A stretch of 64,000 nucleotides of DNA from Hydractinia symbiolongicarpus (Eukaryota > Cnidaria > Hydrozoa > Anthoathecata > Hydractiniidae): positions 27,952,001 to 28,016,000 of the forward strand of contig NC_079882.1 in NCBI RefSeq assembly GCF_029227915.1, read 5' to 3'. Shown here in pieces: positions 38,349-49,507 of this stretch; the first letter of the stretch is position 1; each line of letters begins with the position of its first letter. The position numbers were made by a program, and so were the translations under genes. The notes beneath the pieces are model-generated. The model was not told the origin of the DNA, did no database searches, and saw only the letters and a list, made by a program, of their open reading frames with translations.

Positions 38349-38930
38349 CATATAGGTGAATATTTATCATAGCACATCCGTATTTCATTTTCAACAGAGA
38401 ATGGTTCACCCCGATCAGACCTCTGATCATGACGGGCGAGTATAATGCGTGTAAGTCATATTGAAGAAGAACTACTTTGTTCATCACTAACATACTGCCA
38501 AGCAGCGAGCAAGATTCGATCCGCGGTCCCCAGAACTGGGAGTCGCAGACAAACCCACTACACCACGTGCGGCATATGTTAGCGATGAACTCAGATAGTT
38601 TATCCGGATGGTGTGTATACATATAGGCAGTATGTTAGTGATGAACAAAGTAGTTCTTCTTCAATATGACTTACACGCATTATACTCGCCCGTCAAAAGT
38701 CTGATCGGGGTGAACCATTCTCTGTTGAGAATGAAATACGGATGTGCTATGATAAATATTCACCTATATGTATACACACCATCCGGATAAACTATCTGAG
38801 TTCATCGCTAACATATGCCGCACGTAGTGTAGTGGGTTTGTCTGCGGCTCCCAGTTCTGGGGACCGCGGATCGAATCCCTCTCGCTGCTTGGCAGTTTGT
38901 TAGTGATGAACAAAGTAGTTCTTCTTCAAT
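38349..38930. mobile_element. Inverted dimer of a tRNA-derived SINE (family B) with a 14-bp target duplication
   Basis: ATAAAATACGTCAA occurs directly before (38335-38348) and after (38931-38944) this block. Inside, about 270 bases at 38349-38616 are repeated in inverted orientation at 38629-38930. On plus, the tRNA-like head has A box TAGTGTAGTGGG (38825-38836) and B box GGATCGAATCC (38868-38878). The minus copy has the same boxes between about 38560 and 38515. The plus part runs tail, head, then a shortened tail; the minus part runs head, tail. The open frames here (38305-38622 minus and 38608-38790 plus) are translations of the repeat. Confidence 0.8.
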
Positions 38931-38944
38931 ATAAAATACGTCAA

Positions 38945-40453
38945 ATTGTTTTTTGTCGTATTTAACCAACTATCAATTGTCATAGCAACAAAAGGGCCTT
39001 TAAATGGCCACACCTGGTCGAAGCTCACACCCGTATAAAAGAAAAGTGTTAGAAGAACAATATATATATAAAATAATGATAGATGTACACAAAGAAAGTA
39101 TTCGAAATAAATTCAAAGCATCCTAAAGGCTGTTACGTCACTCGAAAATTCTCATTTCAACAAAAACTTGAAAGAAAACCCTAATAAAAACAAAACAAAA
39201 AGTTTGAATCAGAGGAATGGAAAAACAAAATTGAAAATATATTTGTTTTTAAGGAACATCTTAACAAACGTCGTAGACAAGGTATACATACAAACCTTCT
39301 TGATTATACATACTCTTTCATTATTCTCTCTCTATCATGTTATTCTCTCTCCAACATATTACTTTCTCTCTCCAACATATTATTATCTCTCCATTATATT
39401 CGTTTGTAGCTACATGTGAATAAATTCATTTCAAACTGTGTTAAAAACAATTTTCTTTGCTTTTGGTTTCACTGTAACCCTACATCGGGTGTCTTTGAAA
39501 TGGAACTCCCACTTCAATGGCGCTATTCGGAAATAAACAATTTCTTGCCTGTTGGAATGAGTACCTCTCCCCCTATACCCTGCGATGGGGGCTTATTTGT
39601 CCTGAAAATTATATTTGTTATTAATAAAAGTAGGATTGTAGCCATTAATGCGTATTGTGAGAATGTTATACATCAGTTTTATTCATTGTCATTTCCTCAT
39701 TCCTCCAACCATGTCGACTCGCGTAGTTTTTAAATTGAGTATTGGTCGATTTTTTTAACAGTTATAAAAACCACTTTTAAAATCATTGAAAACTCAAATT
39801 TCAATTTTATAAGAATCATAAGGCTTAAAGAAAAAGTACAATATTATAAAAGAAGTGTGTAAGTCTCAGGAGGAAAAACAGTGTCAAAAAGAGTTCAATT
39901 TTAAAAGCTCCTCTGGGCTTAAGGGCTAAAACAGAGTACGTGAGTGGCTTAATCACTGAACAAATGTAGTATCGATAAACACTTGTATTATATTCGCTTA
40001 GCTAAATCACTTTTGTTATTGGCTAATCACCATCACTATCTAATACGACCTTTAAAGACCTTTAATTGTTGCTATTAAGAAGCTTTTATTGTATATTTGT
40101 TGTCCAAATTATGTTCGGTTTCATTGTGCATAAGTATATTTTATGTAGTTAAAGATGTAGATATATTACACATTTTAAGGCTTATTGTAGTTTATAAAAT
40201 AATTTCTCACATAGTACTCTATCTCCTAAAGTGTGGTCCATGTTAATATAAAAACTTTACAATAAGATGTCTATCATCAACGGAAGAATTTTCACAATGT
40301 CTAGGTAATGTCTCCTTTCACTAAAATATAGGCTATAAAAGCTTTTTTTTTTGTAACTAAGATGGTTAATACGCACACTTAAACTTACAATTAAACTTAG
40401 CTAGATAGTATATTAACAACATAGTTTTCGATAGAGGAGTAAAACTCTCAAAA
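38945..40453. other. Gene-poor DNA before the methyltransferase gene
   Basis: A TCTCTCTCCAACATATTA-type repeat occurs about three times at 39325-39400. The 105-codon frame at 39416-39733 has no recognised domain. Confidence 0.4.
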
Positions 40454-42696
40454 ATGTCAGCTGCGAATGAATTTGAAAGAAAGTACGTTCATGAATTTTA
40501 TGATTGGAAAGCACTTTCAACTCGCCGAAGCTCTGCAAAATGGAGAAAAGTGGAAGAATTCTTACTCAATTTTGAAGTCGGGGCTTGTATAGCCGATATA
40601 GGTAAAAATTTTATTATATTTTCTATGCGCATAGACATTCGCTCAAAAAATGATCTTTGCTTTGTTATTTTTCCCCTATGGTTATAGGTTTTTTTTGCGT
40701 AACAACAAAAAAACTCTGCTCTCATTCATCATAGGCGAAAAATAAGAGGGTGCGAAACAAATCCTTTTAAAAGTATACAACCTTTGAAATAAAATTTATT
40801 TTTTAAATGTTTATCTTGAAGCCTTTGTATTTCGGGATCTTCACATAGATTTTTGGCTAGTCCAACGATAGAGGAAAACATCTAAATTAAAACTTAAACA
40901 AAATCCTTTTGTTACGGTAAGTTAGTAATGTTAAAAAAATGATTGCCAATCTAAATTTCGACACACAAAATTTCAGGGTAGTCCATTTTTTACCCGACCG
41001 GAAAATTTTACGTTACGCATTTTTTCAAAAATACGGTGCAGCTACGTAGAAAATAAAGAACGCGGTTAAGAAAATTGCGGTACGCATAAAACGAAATTAT
41101 AAGTATTGATGCAGATATTTTGTTATTCTATTTCTAAGGATGCGGTCATGGTCAATACATACAAAATGGCTCAAACTTCATGGTTGGTTTGGAAAGAAGC
41201 ATTAAGACTTGCGACATGTTAACCACATCAAATCAGCAAATTCAATTAGGAGACGTTGCAAATCTTCCGTATCGCTCAAATTTATTTGATGGTGTTATAT
41301 GTGTCGCCGTCATTCATCACCTAGCAACAAAGCGAAGAAGAAAGAGTGCAATTGTTGAAATTTGTAGAGTTTTAAGAAAAGGAGGAAAGGCGTTTATAAC
41401 TGTATGGGCAATGGAGCAAAAACACAGCAAGGTAAAAATTTTGTATGGGATGCCGTTTTATCTAAAATGATATTGCTATTTTCCATCATCATCATCAAAA
41501 TAAGTCAACTAAGCACGTATATCTGTCTAGTCGGTAGCCGGCGGATAAATCCACGGGTTTGCCCGTCCTTTATATACCGCATTTCGTGTTAATGTAGCAT
41601 GGCTTTTTTTCTCGCGCTTTTCTGTAAACAAAAAATTTATGATGCACTACTTCTTACGACAAGTTGCATTTATTTGCATTTGTGTATGTATTTAAAAATT
41701 TATTTTTAGTATGGCGGAAAAGATGTTTTGGTACCAATAAAAACACGAAAGGAAAGTATGAAAATCATCTCTGTAGATCTCTCTTCATCCCTAGGACTTC
41801 TTAGCATTTCTATATGAAGACGGAAGGTGTCGTCTTCATTTCTTCTTAAATATAAAAATACTGAGAAGAGCCTGGAGCGAGGTTATGTGTTTAATATGTA
41901 TTAGCCATAGCTTTTTCCTATGTCTCTGATTATGTTTCTAAGTGCACCAATGAAGCTGAATGGTTTTCAGCAAAATTTGAATTTTCAGAAACTTCGTTTC
42001 CAGACTGCTCACTTTCCTCGCAATTCAGAAACAGTGTAAGCCGGCAAATATAGACAATTCCGTCCATTATGAGTCGCTGAAACTTGAGTTATATTAATTT
42101 GATTTTCCAGTCTAGTTTTCGACTTTTTCCCGCGCAGAGTAATAACACATTTACGCGCAGAGTAATAACACATTTACGCGCAGAGTAATAACACATTTAC
42201 GCGCAGAGTAATAACACATTTACGCGCAGAGTAATAACACATTACTTTCTTTACAGGAAATAAAGAAGGTAGACAAAACCAGCAACACAAAATATCGCCA
42301 GAAAAATTGGATCATTTAACAAATATCGAACGAATTTATTCATATATTACAAAAGAAACATATCGAATTAAAACAAAAGTTTGTTGTGAAGTTCAGAATT
42401 ACTTAACAGAAGATTCTGCTCCTGAACCAAAAGCGAAAAATGACGTCAGTTTAAAACATTTGGGAGCATGTGATGAAGTTGATATAAAAACGCAGAGCAT
42501 TTGTGGAGAGGAAAACTTAGGAAGAGATAAAGCGAATATTTCCTTAGATAAAGATTTCGAAGATAATTTTTTTAAGTATTATCATGTTTTTACCGATAGT
42601 GAATTATTAAAGCTTATAGCAGAAGTAAAAAATGTAAAATTGATAGAGCATTTTTTTGATAATAGAAACTGGGTATTCATTGTAGAAAAATTGTGA
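40454..42696 (+). CDS. TRMT9B: Trm9/TRMT9B-type tRNA (uridine wobble) methyltransferase, four exons
   Basis: Exons 40454-40601, 41139-41431, 41710-41755 and 42257-42696 join in frame (phases 1, 0, 1) to a protein of about 308 residues. The N-terminus YVHEFYDWKA and WRKVEEFL match the Trm9/ALKBH8 methyltransferase start. ADIGCGHGQY, joined across intron 1, is the SAM-binding motif I. GLERS is the acidic strand-2 region, GDVANLPYRSNLFDGVI motif II, and AVIHHLATKRRR followed by LRKGGKAFITVWAMEQ the family signature. YYHVFTDSELLKLI and WVFIVEK are the typical C-terminus. Trm9 enzymes complete mcm5U at the wobble base of some tRNAs; animal TRMT9B lacks the AlkB and RRM parts of ALKBH8, as here. 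Exon 3 has a weak donor (GTATGA); reading through it meets a stop at 41815. AATAAA at 42882-42887 may be the poly(A) signal. Confidence 0.9.
41527..41590 (-). mobile_element. Truncated Helitron 3' end in intron 2 of the methyltransferase gene
   Basis: On minus this reads GCGGTATATAAAGGACGGGC, then CCCGTGGAT, CCGGCTACCGACTAG. It is the same 3' end as the mini-Helitron at 18306-18431, but keeps the canonical CTAG. The hairpin is partly degraded and the 5' end is not seen. Confidence 0.55.
42131..42245. repeat. Five tandem copies of a 23-bp unit, next to the exon 4 splice acceptor
   Basis: Contiguous CGCGCAGAGTAATAACACAT-TTA units, identical except at the end of the last one. The array stops 11 bases before the AG at 42255-42256. 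There are no spacers, so it is a minisatellite and not a CRISPR array. Confidence 0.95.
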
Positions 42697-43462
42697 AAGA
42701 AGATCAACTATACAGGTCACTCCCTCCTTTTTTGGAACTGTTTTAGATGTGGCAATAGCTTTTAGGCAATTCTAATTTCAAGTTGGTTTTGTGGATAAGA
42801 TGTTTGTATACCCTCTAAATTATAGCGCTTCTTTTAAGTAAAGCTTATGGTCTTATCGTCTGGACGAGAAAAGGGAATGAAAATAAAATGCTGTATCAAG
42901 TTGCTTTTAATGAAAATAGACACCGTATCTTATGAGATTATGGAAATATTTTGCTTTTTCAAACTTTCAGGCTACCCGAAGGAAATGAAGTAAGGATAAT
43001 AGCTAACATTCAAACATTTCGAGTTAAATATATGCTGTTTATTTGCTGCCTAAAAATGTTTTCTGCGAAACTGATTTAATGTGTACTTTTAGTAAGCTCT
43101 GTTGTCTACTCTTTCCTAAAAAATAGTCCATCGTTAAGAAATTTGTCCCTACACTTTGAAAACCATATTAGAGGGCCTGCATTATTACGACAAATCATAA
43201 AATTCTCATAACAGCTTCATATTTATTTTATAATTTTACAAAAAGAATTCTAAATTGTTAAAATGGAGTGTCCTATTGCATTGATCTTAAATTTTCAATC
43301 ACGGTGGCGCGTTAAAGCTTGAACCATCCGATCGCGGTTTTGCATTGCGTCACATTTAAGTCGCTTCGGATTTGGCGTGTTTTGAAACTTCATATAATTT
43401 TCCTATTAAACAAGACCTAATAGTCTTCCTTATTCACACCACATAATACCACACACAAGCCC
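42697..43462. other. 3' flank of the methyltransferase gene and left flank of the Polinton
   Basis: No gene found beyond a possible poly(A) signal at 42882. GC content rises from about 43.3 kb on, where Polinton-like sequence probably begins. I could not place the left terminal repeat. Confidence 0.4.
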
Positions 43463-43606
43463 ATGCGCTTATCTCCAGGTGGGCTTGAAATTGGAATGGC
43501 TTATGTGGGTCTATGTTCGGGTGGCCTATATCCAGACCGGCTCGGAACGCAGGGTATGTGCAATAAAGCCGTTGAAAAGTATCCCCAGCTGCTCAAATAT
43601 GTGTAA
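43463..43606 (+). pseudogene. Short fragment of a DUF4116-like repeat gene
   Basis: A 47-residue frame ends GMCNKAVEKYPQLLKYV, which resembles the C-x-K-A-V-x-x-x-P-x-x-L-x-x-V repeat of DUF4116-type proteins often carried near large viruses and Polintons. It closes at a TAA and the following 200 bases hold only short frames. It may be a cargo gene remnant. Confidence 0.3.
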
Positions 43607-43828
43607 CGAGACATGCGCGACAACCTTGTTGTGAGATGCTAATAAATGTGCGTCAACTCTCAATCAAAATTCGATAACTTCGGAACTGCAGCATTGATGA
43701 TATTTATGGCTGGTATCGGCTTCTCTTTGCCCCTCATGGCCCTATAATTAGTTCAAGAATTGGAGAGGGAGAAGGGAATGAACGGAAGATTCAAGCCCTA
43801 GATGATCGTCTTGAAGACTATAGAGTAA

Positions 43829-44035
43829 ATGGAGAATTGTAAGGACTGTGAAAGGGTAGTCGATTCGAACGACAGGTGCACCTGCGGACGTAGGTTTGTG
43901 GTAAGCGATAAAATGTTGTGTTGGTACTGCTACCATGAATATATTACGTATAACGGAGGTGGCTGTGTATGCACGATGACATGCATTTCTCTGAAGTCGA
44001 TTGAAGTATACAATAAACAAGATACTGCAATTTGA
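43829..44035 (+). CDS. Small cysteine-rich ORF at the left of the Polinton
   Basis: A 68-codon frame with ATG start. CKDCERVV, CTCGRRFV and MLCWYCYHEY give two or three C-x2-C pairs, as in small zinc ribbons. I do not recognise the family. It may be a remnant or chance frame in a decayed element. Confidence 0.3.
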   Translation: MENCKDCERVVDSNDRCTCGRRFVVSDKMLCWYCYHEYITYNGGGCVCTMTCISLKSIEVYNKQDTAI

Positions 44036-44039
44036 AAAT

Positions 44040-44413
44040 GAGCTTGTCAAACTCAAATTGTTCTACTCATTTGCTGCTACATTTACAGATATAAACGATA
44101 TCAACGCAGACTACCTGACAGTGTCGGATCCCATTCCTGCTAATGGAGGTAAGGATCAACGGTACATAGTAGGATACCATACACGGAACATTGTGGTAGC
44201 CCTCAGGGTAAAAACACCAAAAACGCCAATGCAGTACCGGCAATGAGTCTTGATTTTGAAGAGTACCCCGATTGGATTGCAAAGTATCGTCAAATCTGGT
44301 CTAAGATTGAGGAATTGATTTCTGAGCAATTGACAACGGAGCCCGTGAAAAAGGACCGTTATGTGAACGCCAAGCTAATAAAGAAAGAAAAGAAAATAAG
44401 GCCAGAATTTTAG
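44040..44413 (+). pseudogene. Polinton ORF of unknown function, 3'-truncated
   Basis: A plus-strand frame to 44246 and a second one from an ATG at 44244 (MSLDFEEYPDWIAKYRQIW, then DRYVNAKLI) together match a conserved Polinton protein, possibly nucleic-acid binding. The similarity I recognise stops after NAKLI, where the sequence meets the end of the opposing minus-strand gene at about 44395-44413. The remainder appears to be deleted. Confidence 0.5.
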
Positions 44414-44925
44414 ACTTTTTACCATCAAGCAGGCAGTCGTCTTCATCCAACTGCGGACAAATGAGTCTCAACCTATGGTACACATCGGTTCTGTAATAGG
44501 CATCGTGGTCACAGCTTGTGTAGTACCTTTTTGCAGGGTCGTAGTGTAGGTCCAGGAGCTCATGTAGGGGTCTGTTAATCACCAACGCATAGCCATCGCT
44601 GACACGGAGCATACAGAGTCCATTTTTCAAGACAAAAAGTTTAATCTTGTCTTTCGCCTGGCTATTGACAATAGTCGCGATATCCTCTATTCTGTACAAA
44701 CCATTCAAAATCTCGATCCGAGTTACCCTCTGATCAGACCCCACTTTACGCATGGTATAGTCGGTATTGCTATACAGGTTAAGCCATGCAGGTCTAACTC
44801 TGATGACTTTCAGAGCTATACGAGTGTCCTGCCCCAGGTAGTCCTCAAAGATCGTAGGCTTTTCGATATCAGTGATGTACAGTTGCTTAATCTTTGTTTT
44901 AAAACAAAGATGAATATATACTCAT
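44400..44925 (-). pseudogene. Polinton minor-capsid (penton)-like gene, truncated and frameshifted
   Basis: The frame on minus reads LYITDIEKPTIFEDYLGQDT near its start, then RIEILNGLYRIEDIATIV, HELLDLHYDPAKRYYTS and DVYHRLRLICPQLDED. This layout (an I-E-L/I-P-x-G-x-Y-x-I-E-D segment followed by an L-x-L-x-Y strand region) resembles Polinton penton-like jelly-roll proteins. The putative start ATG at 44925 is in a different frame, and the 3' end is cut at about 44.40 kb. It is divergent to the next plus-strand gene, with a shared intergenic space of about 50 bases. Confidence 0.5.
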
Positions 44926-44944
44926 ATAACCCAAGGCAAAATAT

Positions 44945-46176
44945 AGGAGTATCAGAGGAGAATGGGAACTTGGTATTACAAATTTGGAACATCAGGGCTT
45001 TTACGTCTCTGTAGACTTGCATATTGAGGTAGCCTTCCCCAAGTTTACTAAGTATTCTATCAAAATCCCCACCAATCTGCTGAATGACCCTGTTAGGGTG
45101 GGTTGGACAGGGCAGGCCTTGGACTACTGCAATGTCCGGGTGAATTTCGCTACCCATTGCGCATCAACAGCCCTAGGCATATCAGCCAAGCGTCTGACGG
45201 TCTCCGTACCCCTTGTCAACTCGATCTTTAAATTTCATGTCTATTACCAAATGCGCCGCATCCTTGCCAGGATGAGGGTCTTCATGCCGTACGATGATGG
45301 GTTTTCTCAGTACAAAAACCCCTACTCAACCTCCGAGTATGCACAGGTCTGTCGCGAGTATGGTGCGGATGCTAGTGCCTTATATAAGTTCAAAGCCGTC
45401 CTGTCCTCCCTTACAAACGGGATATGGTGGCCACAGTTTGACGGCGACTGGGCCAAATTCATCATCCCACAAGCCAAAGCCTAACATCGGAAGGTGTAAC
45501 CAAGCTGAGTGAGAGTATTCGCGTCTGCGTGATTCTATTGCTAGGGTCTCAAACAGGGGCTAAAACATCCCTTCTAGGATCCGGTGCAGACAATTATGCA
45601 GCAAGGCAGATCCTATTGCAAGAATTCGAGGCCATGGTACAGCGCCAAGAGAACGTAGGGCATGGCATTACAGAATTTCAGAAGGTGTTACAATATGCCC
45701 GAACTCCGGTAAATTTTGCCGTCATTCCAAACGTGTACATGCAGCCTTCCGACATGAACCTGCGCATAGGAAAAATTGTGGGTTACAACAACAACATCCT
45801 TATAGCACCCGCCAATGTAAATGTAGGTGTACAGGTTGATGTAAATAACAAGCCTATTCCTACGTAGAGGGCTATCAAACCACCCCCAAAGCATACCATC
45901 AGACATGTGGTGGCTGCCAAATCACCGCCAAAGCATACTATGACCCCTGGGCATACTATGCCCCCTAAGCATACAACACCTATTACGCCTCCCATACATA
46001 CTCCCGATCATACCATACAGGCTATACCATCTATACCTCCTAGGCCTACTACATTGCCTCCCATACCCGAACAACCACCACAAAACCAGCATGAGGACAC
46101 CAAGACTGTCAGGATCATAACGTGGGTGGGGATCATCATTGCCTATACATGGCTTAAAAATAGGTGTGTTTCCTGA
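44945..46176 (+). pseudogene. Polinton structural-type ORF with a C-terminal membrane segment, frameshifted
   Basis: The first frame (to 45484) carries GFYVSVDLHIEVAFPKFTKY, FATHCASTALGISAKRLTVS, YADASALYKF-type text and IWWPQFDGDWAKFIIPQ. A different frame (45529-45867) continues with LGSQTGAKTSLLGSGADNYA and YARTPVNFAVIPNVYM. After an in-frame TAG it runs on as a proline/threonine/histidine-rich tail with P-K-H-T repeats and a final hydrophobic helix (IITWVGIIIAYTWL) to 46176. The same gene order and text occur in other cnidarian Polintons. Function unknown; a membrane-anchored virion or assembly protein is a guess. Confidence 0.6.
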
Positions 46177-47454
46177 TATATAGCACGACAAGGCCGGCTA
46201 CTGGCGCGATGGCCATATACAGGTGTTTTGCGGCATATCCAACGACTGTTGCCGCTACCCTCAGGAAGAAAGAGACTACGGTACCGATGAATCCTGGTAA
46301 TGCGATACCCGCCTTACCTGCCAGATATTTCAGGAAGTTTCCGAGCCTTTCAAGTTGTTTCTCCATAAAACCTTTTCCAGCGCCATCCGCGGCACTTCCT
46401 TTCGCAGCACCTGCTGCGGGACTTCTTCTCGTAACTGAAAGTACGATAGTGCTTATCAACAGCCCAATAGCAGAGACTATACTGGCTATGGTTATACCCT
46501 GTTCTTTGAAGAGCATCTTTAGCTTCTCGAGCAGGGACGTGTCATCCGTGGCAATGTTCATCAGGGTATCCTTGGTCAAACTCAGCTGGCTATAAATATG
46601 TTGCTTTTGTATCCTTTCCGAATCCTCGGTGGTCTTTTCTTAAATCAATCCATTTTTCAAGGTCCGTCTTCACCTTTTTATCTCTTCATCGATGCCGTCT
46701 TGATTCCACTGACCCCCATCTTTTCCGGCCTTCCATTCCTCAAGCCGTTTCAACCTATCCCCTGCCTTGCCAATCTTGTCCTCATATAGGATCTGCCTTG
46801 CCCGCAGTACCTTCAGGGCGCTCTTGATAGTTTGCGATGCCTGATGAATCCTATTTATTTCATGCTCATCGAGGCCTTTGGCATTCCCTCCCGAAAGTCT
46901 TTCCGATGCGTCTATAAAAATCTCTCCATTTCTAATACCTTATATTGAATCCATTTTAATATGCTCTTCCCTCTGTAAATGTTTCTGGGCCTCTGCCTTA
47001 CTACCCTTGTTAGGTGTTTGATACTCATCAAAACCAATGGCCTTCATACGCGCATCACCCGTAAACTTTCGGAGCTGTTTAATAGTTGGAAAGGTACCTT
47101 CCTGCAACGTGACTACCACTTCCGGAAAGATCTTTCACTTGTCACAACCTTTTTAATAATAATTTGGCCATCCTCATCCATTCTAAACGTGTCGCTATGT
47201 ATCGCATTAGGCGTCAATTACACCCCATCCATAAGATACGAGTAAAGACTATTAACCTTCGATTGAAAAATCTTGGCCCTAGCCGACTCCGTATCCAACA
47301 CTATTCGCATACGCGCTCCTACCTGCTGTTGTCCTGGCGTTGAAGTCCTCGATGTTCCGGGGAGTTGCTGCATACCATCATCTGGTTTATCATCCCCTCC
47401 CCCGCCACCCTCATCTTCCCCAAGATCTGGTTCATATACTGGATTGGTCGGCAC
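46154..47454 (-). pseudogene. Polinton coiled-coil and membrane protein, broken
   Basis: On minus, the N-terminus (47454-47218) has an acidic and glycine-rich stretch, LPGTSRTSTPGQQQVGARMR and DTESARAKIFQSKVNSLYSY. The middle (about 47.2-46.6 kb) is split over frames with charged helical text. The last frame (46579-46154) reads KMLFKEQGITIASIVSAIGL, then an alanine/glycine linker and two or three hydrophobic helices. This combination is a recurrent Polinton ORF. It overlaps the 3' end of the opposing gene by about 20 bases. Confidence 0.55.
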
Positions 47455-47487
47455 CTTTATTTATAAGATTTCTCTATATATAATAAC

Positions 47488-48658
47488 ATGAGCATATTCG
47501 GAACGACCCTAGACACATATGCAGAAACGAAGCAGCTTTTCGCTATCAAAGGCAGGAGACAGAGGGTTCAAATTAGTCACATACTCTCAACTATAAACCA
47601 GAATTAGGACCTTCATGTGGATATCCCCAACATGCCTCAGAACGATGTCATTTTTCCGGGTAGTCTCAAGGTCTTATTTGACCTGACGTTGACAGGGACT
47701 AATACAAAGCGTACCATTGTCAGTAACATTGGCAAAAGCCTGGTGAAGAATTTACGTATTACATTGAACGGCAAAGAGGTGCAGAATATATCGGATTATA
47801 ACATCCTGGCAGTGTACCGGGACCTCTGGCTACCCAAATTTGATAGGGACAACAACATCATTTTCGAAGGTATAAACTCCAACAAGTCAAGGCCTGCGAC
47901 CATGTAGGGACGGATGAAGAAAAGGCGATTGTTACGGCTTATGGCAACACGTTTTGCATACCCTTAAGAAAAATGTTTGAACTGACGAGGGACTTACAAT
48001 TTTATCCGGGGGAATTCCATGATCGGCTGCAATTTTTTATACATTTCGCGTCCTATGGCGACGTCATCAAAGATGCAGGGCAGCCTCTGGGAGCACGGCG
48101 GCCAAAGCAGCCGATGCCGCGTACAAAATTATCAATATCAAGCTTGAATTTGACAAGATTACTCATGAAGGCTTGGCAAGTGCTATGATGTAAAGGTACA
48201 GTCGTCTCGCTTTGCCCTACGAATGGATACTCCGTAGCAAAGTAGTCATGATGATAAAAGCAAATACCAGCTATAACCTCCAGATTGACACTCCTGCCAG
48301 GTCCTTGAAGGGTGTGTTGTTACTCTTCATAGACCCCGGAAAAGTTAAGCCCTATGCCGGTTTCAATGAATTCTTTTACAAACCCAGGATCGAGAGTATT
48401 AATATCACTGTCTAGGGAGAACTTAAGGAGTTATACTCGCATTCCATGCTTTCCAAAGATCACCTCGAACAGATTGTCAACATTTTTGGTGCCCATGACT
48501 CTATTTTACATGGTAGTGGAAGGCCCCTGCAGAGGCTTAGTTATGGCATCACGTTGCACATGACCAAAAAAGCCAAAGGAACTGGGGATATTAGATGTTT
48601 ATCTCCTGCAGGACGCCCAAATGAACATCCTGGCTCGATGGTGTGGTGTATTAAATAA
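47488..48658 (+). pseudogene. Polinton major-capsid-like protein, broken
   Basis: ATG at 47488 (MSIFGTTLDTYAETKQLF). Stops or frameshifts occur near 47606, 47905, 47966, 48090, 48190 and 48414. Recognisable blocks are DVIFPGSLKVLFDLTLTGTN, LVKNLRITLNGKEVQNISDY, VYRDLWLPKFDRDN, LKGVLLLFIDPGKV and NEFFYKPRIESINITV. They match, in order, the jelly-roll capsid gene of Polintons, in which a P-G-S-L-x-L-x-F-D-L strand and a late R-S-L-K-G-x-L-x-L-F segment are typical. Whether it is the major or a second capsid gene needs a structure comparison. Confidence 0.6.
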
Positions 48659-48661
48659 AAG

Positions 48662-49044
48662 ATGGCAACGATAGCTGTGATCGTGGCCGGGGATGCAATA
48701 AATGCACTAGCCTTCTCCGGAACGAATTATCTATTTAGCAAGCTCTCGGGGCACGGTGAGGCGAAACGGAGAAGTCATGACCCACTGTTGAAAAGCTTAA
48801 TGCAGCTCAGGCAGAGTGGATACGGAAGAGGCAAAATAAACTCGACTGGCTTGCGATGCAGCTCAAAGCGGGTAAAAGCCTGAGAGAATTGGACGATAGT
48901 GTGTATCAATATTACATTGCTCCGGACAAGTAAACCCCGCAATTGAAGAATTTTTACATGTCCTCGAAGCAGCAACAAGGTGGTGAGTTAACGTTCGTCC
49001 ATGGCTCCTTATCCCTGCTAGGGTTCATTGCCAATAATCTGTAA
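48662..49044 (+). pseudogene. Small Polinton ORF with hydrophobic N-terminus, frameshifted
   Basis: ATG at 48662 gives MATIAVIVAGDAINALAFSG and NYLFSKL. A frameshift near 48775 leads to a charged helix and the segment SLRELDDSVYQYYIAPDK. The end reads GELTFVHGSLSLLGFIANNL. This short protein, with hydrophobic ends around a coiled-coil middle, is typical of Polintons and of unknown function. It lies between the capsid-like and integrase genes. Confidence 0.55.
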
Positions 49045-49059
49045 GAACACATTTTTAAC

Positions 49060-49507
49060 ATGTATAATAAATACATGTCAAAGGCATCACATATCGTTAC
49101 AAATGAGGAGGCTGAAAAGTTGAGCCAAATTTACTATACCCTGGAACATCTCTAGACCGGCCAAAAACGTATTGACTACCCCCATTTCACCATTACAACA
49201 CCCAACGAAATGCACCGGTCTGATCTACTCTACATGCCCCATGATCAGTTCCATGAAAGCACCTATAAATACATTCTTAAAGAGATGGACGTAGCTTCAA
49301 GATACAAGGTTAGTTAGGCCGTTGCGCACCAAGAAAGTAAGCGAAGTCGCTGGCATGATCCAAGATATCTACAAGGCAGGACCTTTACACTACCCCAAAA
49401 CCTTTCACTGTGATAACGGTAGCGAATTCAAATCGGATGTAACGGAACTACTGGAGGGTAAAGGGATTGAGATTAGAAGGGCTACCAACAAATACCACCA
49501 CACGTGA
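49060..49507 (+). pseudogene. Polinton integrase (rve), disrupted and 3'-truncated
   Basis: From the ATG at 49060 the frame meets a TAG at 49153, then continues through HRSDLLYMPHDQF (first catalytic Asp region) and YKYILKEMDVASRYKVS to a second stop at 49315. A one-base shift restores homology from TTG 49322, with YPKTFHCDNGSEFKSDVTEL (second catalytic Asp) and the end KYHHT. The third catalytic residue (Glu), expected just beyond, is missing because the sequence switches to an unrelated minus-strand gene at about 49500. Confidence 0.75.

Noticed and set aside
38305-38790. Two open frames with nearly identical proteins on opposite strands
   Set aside because: Both are translations of an inverted SINE dimer; identity is explained by the repeat.
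38825-38878. Functional tRNA gene
   Set aside because: A and B boxes are present but the acceptor stem does not close and the unit is part of a dispersed SINE.
39416-39733. 105-codon plus ORF
   Set aside because: Starts with ATG but has no domain, no signal peptide, no splice context and no relation to the cysteine peptide family.
42131-42245. Regular repeat array that could be taken for CRISPR
   Set aside because: Units are contiguous without spacers and lie in a eukaryotic intron; it is a minisatellite.
49322-49324. Possible independent start of a short integrase gene
   Set aside because: The codon is TTG and the homology continues upstream in another frame; this is a frameshift within the integrase pseudogene, not a start.
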